A stretch of DNA of 40,986 nucleotides. Origin: Chrysochromulina tobinii. Lineage: Eukaryota > Haptophyta > Prymnesiales > Chrysochromulinaceae. Below the pieces are notes generated by a model. That model saw only the letters and a list, made by a program, of their open reading frames with translations, searched no databases and was not told the origin of the DNA. Every line of letters begins with the position of its first letter. Position 1 is the stretch's first letter. A program made the position numbers and the translations under genes. The stretch lies in assembly GCA_001275005.1 (NCBI GenBank), contig JWZX01003091.1:1-40986 (forward strand). Direction: 5' to 3'. This document shows positions 18,038 through 29,900 of this stretch, in pieces.

Positions 18038-20384
18038 ATGCAGGCCACGAGAAGAGAATACTGGCGCATGAACGGCGGCGCTCCCGCCGTGCGCCGCTAC
18101 GGCGTGGGCAACGTGACCGCGCGGTGCGGCGACGGCTGCCTCGACCGGCTCGTCGTGGCCGTGCGGAAAGGCAGGATTTTTCCACTGCCCGTTCGTGAGA
18201 GCATGATGGCGCTCACCGGGGCGGGCCCATCGCCGCCGTCCTCACCGACGACGCCAGTGCTGCTGCTGGGGATTTTGAGCGGCAGCTCACCCCGCCGCGA
18301 GGTGCTGCGCTGCACGTGGATGCGCGTGCCCGTGTTCGCACGCGACGTGCGCGTGCTCTTCATCGTCGGCAAGGCGAATGCCGAAAAGTCGCCGGACGTG
18401 CTGCCAGTCGACGTGGTCGAGGGCGCGTTCATGCGCAGCAAGCACGACGCGGCGACGAACACGACGCGCACCTTTGACGTCAAGAAGGTCATCCGCACCG
18501 GTTCGGTCACGACGTACTGGAAGTTGGTCGCCTGGCTCCAGTACGCGTCGACGCAGCCCGAGCCGATGATCGGCCGCGCCGATGATGACGTCTTCATCTC
18601 GCCTCGCATGCTCGTGGCGCACACGCGGCTGCTGCTCGAACACGCGAGCCACCCGCGCTCCCCACTGCTCTTCGCGGGCGTCTTCGAGTGGTATTCCTAG
18701 CGCACCCGAACGCTCATGTCGACCGCTGATGACCGCTGATGACCTCTGATGACCCCTAATTGCCTTCCTCATCAGGTATTCCTGGCGTACCCGAACGCTC
18801 ATGTCGACCGGCTTTGGGCTCTCGGCAGGTGAGTGCGCCTGATGACGCCTGATGACGCCTGATGACGCCTGATAACGCCTAATGGTGTCTGATGGCGCCT
18901 AATTGTGTCTGATTGCACTCTTTGGCCTCTCGGCAGGCGCCTCACGCACGCGCCGCAAAAAGGGCTGGCGCAACTGCTCCGCGACGGGCGCGCACACCAA
19001 CCCGCTCGACCCGTGTACTGGGCCTGTCGCCTTTGCCAAAGGTCCGCTGATGCTGATGAGCACCGCGGCGGCGCGCGCCGTCGTGGGCAGCCCGCTCTTC
19101 GCGCGCGACGTGGCACAGGCCAGGGCCCTGAGCGAGGGGAAGGCGAGGGCGTATGAGGGGCCGGGATCGGGCCGCATCGACGACGACGTGCAGCTCGGGT
19201 ATTGGATGTCGCAGGTGAGTGCCACTGATTGCCACTGATTGCCACTGATTGGCTCGGGCCGCCGCGACGACGACGTGCAGCCGGGGTATTTGATGTCGCA
19301 GGTGTGATGGCCTCTCATTCGGCCTTTTTGATGGCCTCTTGATGGCCTCTGATTGAATGCCGCACGTGCAATAGCCGTCTCTGACGAAACTCTTGATGAC
19401 TTTGGATTCCGTGTGGTGCGTGGCATTTCACACCGCGTGGCATTTCGCAGCTGCCCAATCTCACCGTGGTGACCTTCCGGCGGTACCTCGCGTGGCACGA
19501 TCGATGGAAGGCGGGCGTCACGGACATGCTCCCGAGGTTGCTCCTCGCTCATAAGGTGCAATCAGATTCAATGACCACTGATCACCACTGAGGACCGCTG
19601 ATGACCACTGAGGACCGCTGATGACCACTGAGGACCGCTGATGACCACTGATGACTACTGATGACCACTGACATGCTCCCGCGGCTGGTCCACGCTTGCC
19701 CAACTTGCTCAACAAGACGACCTCTGATGACCTCTGATGACCTCTGATGACCCCTAATCTCCTTCCTCATCACCTGATGACCCCTAATTGCCTTCCTCAT
19801 CACCTGATGACCCCTAATCTCCTTCCTCATTACCTGATGACCCCTAATTGCCTTCCTCATCAGGTGCCTTGGTCACGCTTCTCCGACTTGCTCAACAAGA
19901 CGGAGGCGCTGTGGCGGGCGTCGCCGCGCGCTCTCACGCGGCTGATGTGTGAAGGACCGCCCTGCGCGGATTGCGCACACGTACGCTGATGACCACTGAT
20001 GACCACTGATCGCATCTGATAGCCTCTTATGGCCTCTAATGACCTCTGAGCGCCTCTGAGTGCCTCTGAGGGCCTCTGAGGGCCTCTGATGACCACTGAT
20101 GACCACTCATCACATCTGATGACCTCTGATTGACTCTGATTGCCTCTGGTTGCCTCCGAATGCCTCGGAGTGCCGTTTGAGTGCCATCTGATTGCTTCCC
20201 TCATCAGGTCCAAGACCAGAGTGGCTGCGTCATCGATGTAGAACTTGAAGTCCCCACCGCCGTCGCCAACAGCTCCTCCACCTGCTTCCCAAAATGCCGA
20301 TTCACAAAGGCCGTGCCACCCGCTGTCCCCGAGCACTGCTGGAACCGCTCATACGGCTCGCCCGTTGGCGAGTGGCGCCGGTGA
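18038..20384 (+). CDS. GT31 beta-1,3-galactosyltransferase-like, 6 exons
   Basis: Exons 18038-18690, 18776-18828, 18937-19214, 19451-19555, 19864-19980, 20208-20384; all junctions in frame, about 460 residues. Family GT31 marks: LLLGILSGSSPRREVLRCTW (the RRxxxRxTW motif), VRVLFIVGK, the metal-binding DDD in MIGRADDDVFISP, and the late acidic motif in GRIDDDVQLGYWMS. GT31 enzymes add Gal or GlcNAc to glycans in the Golgi. The C-terminal 90 residues are Cys-rich (CEGPPCADCAHV, STCFPKC) with NxS/T sites, fitting a lumenal domain. No N-terminal membrane anchor follows the ATG, so an upstream exon may be missing. Donor and acceptor substrates unknown. Confidence 0.83.
18691..18810 (+). repeat. GT31 intron 1: 35-bp flank duplication
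   Basis: The intron (18691-18775, 85 nt) opens with GTATTCCTAGCGCACCCG, and exon 2 opens with the same 35 bases with two mismatches (18776-18810). One mismatch (TAG to TGG) puts a stop in the intron copy. The interior is GATGACC repeats; the 3' end is CCCCTAATTGCCTTCCTC then ATCAG. Confidence 0.92.
18813..18936 (+). repeat. GT31 intron 2: exon end copied at acceptor
   Basis: Exon end TTTGGGCTCTCGGCAG (18813-18828) recurs with one mismatch as intron end (18921-18936). The interior is GATGACGCCT units. Confidence 0.9.
19164..19301 (+). repeat. GT31 intron 3: 51-bp copy of the exon end
   Basis: The exon end encoding GSGRIDDDVQLGYWMSQ (19164-19214) recurs at 19251-19301 inside the intron with about six changes, again followed by GT. 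The acceptor used is further on (19449-19450, TTTCGCAG), where a third, more decayed copy of the exon end is visible. Confidence 0.85.
19556..19863 (+). repeat. GT31 intron 4: ghost junction and four acceptor modules
   Basis: A block at 19670-19718 fuses a diverged exon 4 end (GACATGCTCCCGCGGCTG) to a diverged exon 5 start (CACGCTTGCCCAACTTGC, then TCAACAAGACG). Then a 30-bp module CCCCTAATTGCCTTCCTCAT appears four times (19752-19863); only the last ends in CAG, the earlier ones in CAC or TAC. Confidence 0.88.
19981..20207 (+). repeat. GT31 intron 5: decamer array
   Basis: About 20 units of the CTCTGATGAC/CTCTGAGTGC family between donor GTACGC and acceptor CCTCATCAG. Confidence 0.85.
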
Positions 20385-20756
20385 GTGAACGCCGTGGTGA
20401 GCGCCGTGGCGAGCGCCGTGGTGAGCGCGTGCAGCGGCGCGCGGACTGCGGCGCAATGCGATGGATTTCAAGTTGAGATTCGCGCGTGCTTTGCCTTTGG
20501 GCGACGGACCGAGGTGAAGAAGCGCTTTGGCTCGCTCACCGGGGGTCTCTTTAAACTCAGCAGCAGTAAGCAAACATCTAGTTCAAGCGCCTGTGCGCTG
20601 TGGGAGTCGGACTGCCCCCGTCACTGTGCTCAGAAGAAGGTTGTGTGAACGTGATCGAGAGACTTAACAGCCCATTCACACCTGTTCCAAAGGGTGGGCG
20701 TCGGCTTTCGGACGTCTTGCCGGCCGCGTGCGTGCCGCGGCTCGCGGCCTTGAAGT
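20385..20756. other. Intergenic region between GT31 and IPT-lectin genes
   Basis: Contains GTGAGCGCCGTGGCGAGC repeats (20390-20430). I found no convincing signal-peptide exon for the IPT-lectin gene here, though one would be expected; an in-frame TGA sits at 20751-20753 just before its ATG. Confidence 0.5.
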
Positions 20757-23700
20757 ATGGCCGACGGCAGCAACTTCACGATCAGCCATGTGTCTCCGGT
20801 TGGCAGCAGCACGTTTGGCGAGACAACGATCACGCTGCGCGGCAGCGGCCTGTCGCAGCTCCGCCAGGCCATCTTCCGGCCGCGCTTCATGTCATTGTTG
20901 GTCGAGGTACGCAGCGACGCCGAGGTGACCGTCCAGATGAATTGCCGCCTGCTGCAGGCAGGTTTGCACACCCTCAACTTCCAGATCATCGGCCGCACGA
21001 CCGAGTACTCGGGCTCCGGTGGCACCGGGCTCCGCCTCGTGTGCTTCAACGAGCCCCGCTTCGACGGCCTGCGGCCGGTGCTCGGCCCGTCGCACCCTGG
21101 CATGCTGATCACGCTCACTTCGACGCTGACCGTGTGTGCGCGACCCGAGGCCGAGCAGCACCTCTGCGTGCCTCCGGCGCTCGACATCATGGACCGCATG
21201 AATCTTCTCGCCAGCTCGACGGTGATCTCGTGGGCTCGCACAAGGGACGTGGCGCGCTGCAGGTACGTGTGCGACTTCCTTCTGGGGTGCAACGACCGGC
21301 CGATCGACGTGACCGGCCCCGTCGGCAACGTGACGCGCGATCGCGTCCAGTGCTTTCTGCCTCCAGAGATCCACGGCCATACCGGCCGTGTGGAAATACA
21401 GCTCACCCTTGAAGGCACCCACTTCACGCGCCCGGACAACCAGGTGATGAGCTTTGATGACCCCTGATGGCTACTAATTACCACCGATGGCCACTTCACG
21501 CGCCCGGACAACAGGGCCGTAACCGCGTGCGGCCCCGCATCCATTACTGATGACTACTAATTACCACTCATTACCCTTGATGACCCTTGATGACAACAGG
21601 GCCGTAACCGCGTGCGGCCCCGCATCCATTACTTCTTCTACCGGCAGCGCATGTTCACGCGGGTGCCTGCGGGCGGACCGATCACCGGTGGCACGCGCAT
21701 CGTCATCACGGGGGAGGGCATCAATGGCGCGGCGGCCACGTATGACGAGATCAACGCGATGCTCGTCGCCGAGAATCTTCTCGGATCGACCATTCGTCGC
21801 TGGTACGAGATTGAGATTGAGATTGAGATGGAGGTTCAGATTCAGAGTCAGTGTCAGATTCAGATTCAGAGCTGCTCGGTTCGACCGTTCGTCGCTGGTA
21901 CGAGGAGCAGCGCGGAGATCCTATCTGGCAGGGACGACCTCTGATGACCTCTGATGACCTCTGATGACCACTGATGACCGCTGATGACCGCTGATGACCG
22001 CTGATGGCCCCTAATTGCCTTCCTCATCAGGTATGACGAGTCTGCCTCGTATATGGCGGGGACGACCCTGACGCAAGGCTTGCCGCCCGTCGGATACATG
22101 CACTCGACGCCGCAGTTTGTGCAGCGTAGCATCATGGATAACGCTCGCTGCTCGTTTGGACCCTACGGCGTCGTGCGTGTCGAGAGCCAGACGTACCAGG
22201 GGCTGTGCTTCGTCTCTGGCATCTCACAGGTGAGATCGAGATTGAGATCGAGATTGAGATCGAGATTGCTGCGATGGAGGGCCTCTGATGGCTCTGATGA
22301 CGACGGAGTGTGAATGGCACGATGACGAAGTGTGAACGGCACGACGCGCAGGGCTCAGCTGCAGCGAGGACACCACCATCGCGTGATTGCTTCTCCTAAT
22401 TGCCCCCTAATGAATGGCCTCTCCTAATCGCCCCCTAATGAATTGCCTCTCCTAATTGCTCCCTAATGAAACAGGGTCTGAGCTGCATCGAGAACTCCAC
22501 CATCACCTGCGTGGCACCAGCGGCGATGGGCAACGGCTCGTCGGTCATCATCGGCGTCTCCACCAATGGGCTTGACGCGGTGAGTACCATCTGATGACCA
22601 GCTGATGACCTCGGCTGCCTCCCTAATTGCCTCCCTCATGGCCTCCCTCATGGCCTCCCTAATGTAGCCTCTCCTCTAATTGCCTCCCTAATCGCCTCCC
22701 TAATCGCCTCCCTAATTGCCTCCCTAATTGCCTCCCTAACTGCCTCCCTAACTGCCTCCCTAATTAGGTGAGCGGCGCTCACTTCGTGCCCGTCGACCAA
22801 CCGTTCTCGTACTACCCCGTGCCCATCGTCAGCACGGTGCTCGCCGCCTCTGATGGCCTCAGATTGCCTCCCATTGCCTCTGATCGCCTCGAATGGCCTC
22901 TTCACGCCTCTGATTGCCTCTGATTGCCTCTGATTGCCTCTGATTGCCTCAAATCGCCCTAATGACCTCTTACTGCCTCTGATTGCCTCTAATTACCTCA
23001 GCTCATCCCGCCGGGAGGTCCAATCTCCGGCGGCACCGCTCTCACCATACGTGGCATGGGCTTTGGAGGCGGCTCCGCCGACCCTCAGAACCGACGATCG
23101 CTGTTCCGGTGAGGACCACTGAGGACCACTGAGGACCACTGATGACCACTGATGGCCTTTGATTGCACTCACCTCGTCCCTCATCGACCAGGTGGATCTT
23201 CACCACTGATGACCACCGACGACCTCTGATTACCTCTGATGGCCTCTGATTACACTCACCTCGTCCCTCATCGACCAGGTGCATCTTCACCACGCGCGCC
23301 GTGCCGGGCGATCCGAACAGCGCCCGCGTCGTACTGAGCACCGGCGTGGTCGATCGCGTGGACGCGGATGGCCGAGAGGCCGTCTGCAACACCACAGAGC
23401 ATGTGAACACCGACGGCGCGCCCTTACCGGCAGACCGCGCGCTCTCAATCAGCCTGAACGCGCAGCAGTATGCAGATCTAAGCATCTACCGGTAATGAGC
23501 CTTGATCGAGGCTTGACCACCTGTGATTGCGCCTAATGACCTCCGATGGCCCCCCTCATCAGGTACTATGGCCGTCCGCACATCCGTCGCATTCTCCCCA
23601 CAGGAGGCCCGACGCTCCCCGCGTACACCATTACGATTCGCGGCGTGGGCTTCGGAGGCATGGACGGCACGAGCATGCCCTACGTGCCGCTCTGTCGCGT

Positions 23701-26700
23701 CGGGCAGGTGATGACCGCTGATGACCGCTGATGACCACTGATGACCTCTGATGACCTCTGATGACCACCAGACGCACCGCTCTGTCGCATTGGGCATCGC
23801 GTGGGCACAATCCTCTCTGATTGCCTCTACTAATTGCCTCTCATCCTCTCTGAGTGCCTCTACTTATTGCCTCTCATCCTCCCTGATTGCCTCTCATTGC
23901 AGCGCGCGGGCACCATCATCTCGATGAGCTCGAGACTCGAAGATGCTGAGAGCAGCGGTAGCAATGCGCCCGTTGGTGCCGAAGGGACAGGCAGTAGCGC
24001 CGCCGCACCGCCGCCGCCGCAGGAGGTGGTTACGGATGCGGTGTGCGTCGTACCCGAGCCTCAAGGTGCGTCTGATGCCCTCTGATTGCACCTTTGATTG
24101 CCTCTAATTGCCTCTAATTGCCCCTAATTGCCTCTGACTGCCTCTAATTGCCTCTCCATCAGGTGGACTGCCTGGCCCCGCTCTCGTGCGCCTTGCACTC
24201 AACTACTTGCCTCTGATAGCCTCTAATTGCCTCTCCATCAGGTGGACTGCCTGGCCCCGCTCTCGTGCGCCTTGCACTCAACGGCGTCAACTTCGATGAC
24301 GGCACCCCCGACCCGGCCGCCTACATGGCCCAATATGGAGTGCCGCCGGTGCCACAGTCCTACCGGTATTACCGGCAGCTGCTGCACGACCTTCTACCCG
24401 TCGGCGGCCCGACGAGTGGCGGGACGACCGTGAACGTGCGTGGCGAGGGCTTCTCCAATTGGCGAGTGTGCATGCAAGCGCTCACCACGGCGTCCCTCTC
24501 CCCACAGGTGCGCGGCGAGGGCTTCCTAGGGTTTGATGGGCTGCCCAGCACGGCGCGCTGCAAGTTTGAGATCGTGGGCGTCGTGATGATCGGTCGTGTC
24601 ACGGAGATCCGTTCAGATACAGAGCTCGCGTGCTTCGTGCCCGCCCAGGTGAGCGCCGCTGATTGCCACCGATTGCCTCTGATTGGAACTGATCGCCACT
24701 GATTGCCTCAATCATGACCTCGCTGATAAGCGACAATTGCATGCGCCGCTCTCCGACCAATTGCATGCGCTGCTCTCCTACCATTGCATGCGCCGCTCCC
24801 CGATCAGGCATTCGATGGAAGAACCTCCCTCAAGGTCTCTCTGAACGGCTTGCATTTTGTGGGTGTGTCGGCTGCAGCCGCCGCCTCCGCTGGGGCTAGC
24901 CCCGCCCCCACCGCTTCCACCGCCTCCACCGCCTCCACCGCCTCCGCCGCCTCCTCCGCCGCCTCCGCCCCCTCCGCTGCCTCCGGTCGCCGCCTCACGA
25001 GTTCAGTTGGTGACGGCGGCGGCAGTACCTCAAGCAGCAGCAGCAGCAGCAGCAGCCCATACATTCTCAGCAGCAGCACGGCCCTGGTCGCAGAGGCAGC
25101 GCTCCCCCAACCTGCCAACTACGACGGAGGCACTGTGGGGCTTTCCTATTGGTACTACCGCGAACCCGAACTGTACGCTGATGACGCCTGATGACGTCTG
25201 ATGACGTCTGATGACACCTGATGACCCTCCCTCATTGCATGCTGACCTCCCTCTCTCATTGCATGCTGATGACCCTCCCTCATTGCATGCTGGTTACCCT
25301 CCCCTGATTGCATGCTGATGACCCTACCTCATTGCATGCAGGTACACCGTCACCCCCCTCTCGGGCCCCACCGTCGGCTCCGGAGCTACCGGTATGAGTC
25401 ACGCGGTCTTCACAGTCACACTCTCGGGCCGTGGCTTCGATCGACTCGCCGCCGCCGGTGCGCATGACGTGGCCCAGCTGCCGCCCCGCCCGCATGCATG
25501 CGCTCACGACGGCGCCGACGCTTCCCCACACCCCACAGGTGCGCGTGACGTGGCCAAGTGCCGCTTCGGCGGCGTGGCGTCTCCAGCGGTGGCGGTGGGC
25601 CCCACGTATGCGGTGTGCCTCTTGCCGCCCGGTCGGCAGGGGAGCGCTCTTGTGGAATTCTCCGTCAATGGGCAGGTGGGTGACGAAACCTCATTGAGTG
25701 ACGAAACCTCATGGAGTGACGAAACCTTACCGAGTGATGAAACCTGATCGAGTGACGAAACCTCATGGAGTGACGAAACCTCATGCGCCCGCAGACCCAT
25801 GATGATCCCTGATGGCCTCTGATGACCGCTGATGACCCCTGCCATCAGGACTTCTACTCTCAGCGAGAGCTTCTCTTCTTCGACGGTTCGAACTTGACGA
25901 ACGCGACGGAGGCTTACCTGCCGCCCGTCATCACTTGCCTCCTGAGCGCCTCCGACCTCACCGAACAGCTCAAGCAGGTCATCTCAGCGGCGCTCGGGCT
26001 GACCTTTTCTGCCGGAGACCAACTGACGGATGCCCTGCTCGAAGCGATGCGCGCCGCCCTGGGCGCGCCGGCGACCATGGCCGATGACGAGGTGCGCAGG
26101 CTTGTGGCCCTCCCGCACGCGTGCATGCAAGCGCTCGCGACGGCGCGCGCGCGCCCAGCGTCGACGAGGTGCGCAGGCTTGTGGGCCTCGCGCATGCATG
26201 CGTGCATGCATGAGCTCGCGACGGCGCCCAGCGCATGCATGCGCTCATGACTGCGCTCCCGCGCATGCATGCGCTCACCACGGCGCCTCACCCTTCCCCA
26301 CAGGTGCGCGAGCTCTTGATCTCGCGCGGCGTGCTCGAGTGCAGCTCGAGGACGACGCGCGTGCTCACGACCAGGACGACGCGCGATGAGCTCTTCTTGG
26401 AGGTGCGCGCGGCCCTGATGAGCCCTGATGAGCCCTGATGAGCCCTGATGAGCCCTGATGAGGTGATCGCCGCTAAGTACCGCTGAGTACCCCCCTCATT
26501 GAGTACCCCCCTCATCACACGTCGCAGGCGCTGGTGCCCTTCCCGACGCACGTGCCCAACATGACGCTCGAGCCCATGCCCACGTGGGACCTTCCCGAGG
26601 GCGACGGTTTCGTCCTCCTCGCTTCCACAGCGATCGGGCCCTACCGGCCGAGGCTGCGCGCCGTGTTGAGCGCCAATCGGACCACGTCGCTGCGGGCGGT

Positions 26701-26895
26701 CTTCAACGGCAGCTACTTCTACTTCCGCTACTATGAGCAGGTGCTCGCCTCTAATGACTTCTGATGACCTCGAATGACCTCTGATGACCTCTAATTACCT
26801 CTACTTCCGCTACTATGCGCAGGTGCTGCATACGCTCTGGCCGCGCGCCGGTCAGGCACTGCGCGGCGATGAGCCGTGCTGCACCCCAAGCACAC

Positions 26896-26926
<31 letters not shown>

Positions 26927-29900
26927 TGCTGCTGCCGAGGCCCGCGCCGTCCCGGGCACCGCCTCGGAGGCGGCGAACGCGAGCGTGGCGGTGACCGGCT
27001 TCGGCTTCGACGTCTTCGGCGCGTCGACGCTCGCGACGGCGCGTTGCAAGTTCGGCACCGTCATCACCCAAGTGATCTCGATCGAGCTGAGCGGCATCGC
27101 GCTGCCCCGAGCGCCGCCCGCGCCGCCCCGAGCGCCCGAGCCCCCTCCCTCCTCGGCTGATGTAGGCGCCTCATCAGCGGGTTCGTCAACGGCGGCACCT
27201 ACCGGTATGAGCAATGCATGCATGCATCGACAAGGCGCGCTCTCGGCGCGCTCATTCCCCCTACCCTACCCCGAACCCTAATTAGGTACGAGCATGCATG
27301 CATTTGGCACTCTCGACGTCTTCCTACCGGTCACGAGCGGAGAAGGCAGCAACAGTGCTACCGGCAGCAGCAGTGCCGACAGCAGCGGCGGCGGAGGCGG
27401 CGGAGGCGGCGGAGGCGGCGGAGGCGATGGAGGCGTTGCGAGCTGGGGTGGGAGCGGCGCGGGGACGCTTGTACGCTGCATTGCTCCAGATTTCGATCTC
27501 GTCGCTCCAGATGTCGATCTCGTGGGCGTGGGTGGCACGGCGGAGGTTGAGGTGACCTTTGCCGTCTCGGAGTGACCTCTGAGTGCCTTCTGAATGCCCT
27601 TTGAGTGCCCTCTGAGTGACCTTCGACCTCAATAACGAGCACTTCCTCTCCCGTGCATGCATGTGCTCACTACGGCGCCCATCCTTCCGCACAGGTCACC
27701 GTCGCCCTCAACGGCGAGCACTTCCTCTCCGCCCGTCCCCCCGCCATCTACCGGTACTACCAGCAGTCCGTCCTCTCCATCTTCCCCACAGGAGGGCCGG
27801 TAGGGGGCGGCACGCTCGTCACCGTCCGGGGGTACGGGCTCGTCAACGAACCTCTCTGCTGACGTGCATGCATGCCTTTGACGGCCACTAATTGCGTGCC
27901 TCATTAGGTACGGGTTCGTCAACGGCGCCGATGGCGGCGCGGGCCTACGTTGCCGTTTCGACGACCAGCGCGTGCGTGTCCAGCTCCAACCGGTCAATCG
28001 CACAGGAAGCAGCCGCAGCAGCAGCAATAGGAACAGCAGCACGGGCAGCAGCAGCGGCAGCGGCAGCGGCAGCGGTGATAGTAGCGGCAGTGATGGCAGC
28101 GGGTTTCGTCACGAGTACGAGGTGCATTGCTTCGCGCCGCCGCGGCAGACGTTCGCCCCCGGGGTCTCTGACTTCAGCCTCGCCCTCAACGCCCACCACT
28201 ACCTCAGACCACTTAGTGGGAGTGGCTTCACGTACGTTGCCTAGCTCGAGACCTCTCTGAGGACCTCTGATTCTCTGAGGACCTCTGATTGCATCTGATT
28301 GCATCAGCTTGCATCCGATGGCCTCTGATGGCCACTAATTGCGTACGAATTGCGTGCCTCATTAGGTACTACGAGGACCCTCACGTCTTCGGCATCTTGC
28401 CCACCGGAGGCCCCATGCGTGGCGGCACGCTCGTCACGGTGATTATGCTCTGAGTGCACGCTCTGATTGCATCCCTCATCACTGCTTTTCGTCACGGTGA
28501 TTATGCACGGAGTGCACGCTCTGATTGCATCCCTCATCACTGCTTCTCCTCACGGTGATTATGCACGGAGTGCACGCTCTGATTGGCTACTCGGGCACGG
28601 CTTCCACAGGCCCCTTGATTGCCCTTCTCATCATCCCATCAACTCTGAGTGCCCATGGTTGCCTAATATGGCAGGTGCTCGGTCGCGGCTTCCATGGCCT
28701 CGGCGCCGACGTGAGCGTCGCGCGTTGCCTCTTCGGAGAGTTGACCTCCTACGGTCGGGTGATCTCGATCTCGCCAGATGGCACCTCGCTCACATGCCTC
28801 TCGCCCACCCCGTCGCCCTTGGAGTTGGGATGCGTCATGCCGCCGCCGCCCTTCCCGCCGCCACCGCCGCCCTCGGCGCCGCCGCCCTCACTGCCCCCCT
28901 CGGCGCCGCCGTTGCCCCCCTCAATGCCACCCTACCCGCCGCCGATCAATATGACCAATACGACGCTCGGGCTTAATATGACCAACGCGACCAATACCAC
29001 GGTGTGTGCGCTGATCGCCGCTGATTGCCACCGAGAGCCGCTGATGACCACTGATTGCCACTGAGTGTGTGCGCTGATAGCCGCTGATTGCCACCGAGAG
29101 CCGCTGATGACCACTGATTGCCACTGAGTGTCCCTGGACGCTGCTTCTCATGGCCTCATATGACCTCTGATCGCATCGCTCATCAGGCCTTCAACATGAC
29201 GAACGCGACTAATTTCAGCGTCATCGAGATCATCACCGTTTCGGCGCCTCCACCGCCACTCCCTGTAACCGTCGAGGACGCCCATGCGCCCGCCCACTGC
29301 GCCGGCTCTCTCCTCACGCTGCGCATCGCGCTCGATGGTCAGGTGATTACATGATTGCAATTACCTGATTGCAATTACCTGATTGCAATTACCTGATGCA
29401 ATGACCTGACATGCGCTCGATGAACAGGTGACTGCAGCTGATGGCAACTGATTGCATGTGAGTGATGCTGATTGCTCTCCGCACGCTCCATCTTGCGCAA
29501 TCTCGCCCCATCTCGCCCCATCTCGCCCCATCTCGCTCGCCAGATTCGTACCAACTCGTACGGAGATCGCCTCCCGCCGCCGCTGAACGAGAGCACCCTC
29601 GACCTCTCTGACGAAATCGACGGAACCCTCGCCGCCAACGGCGCCAACGCCACCGACACGGCGCTCCTGCTGAACTTGACCAACGGGACGAATACTTCGT
29701 CACCCCCGCCCCCCGGCATGCCCCCCCCTTCCTCGCCTCCACCGCCGCCCTCGATCGACGCTCCGTGCTTCTTCGGCACCTGCCGCGAGTTCCTCTACTA
29801 TCGCGAGCCAGCACTCTCCTCAATCTCGCCCTCGGGAGGTCCCGTCCGGGGGGGGTTTGCCGTCACGGCGCTCGGCCGACGGTTGGATGGGATGCGCCTC

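Noticed and set aside
18837-18920. Repeat-derived short open frames across the decamer arrays
   Set aside because: Peptides such as VISGHQRSSEVIRGHQ recur wherever the array lies and are translations of the repeat.
19556-20207. Regular spaced direct repeats that resemble a CRISPR array
   Set aside because: Units are 10-30 bp without unique spacers of fixed length, they lie between spliced exons, and the gene set is eukaryotic.
21944-22030. C/D-box-like snoRNAs, because TGATGA and CTGA recur
   Set aside because: The motifs are simply the decamer unit; there is no single C/D pair with a guide stretch and terminal stem.
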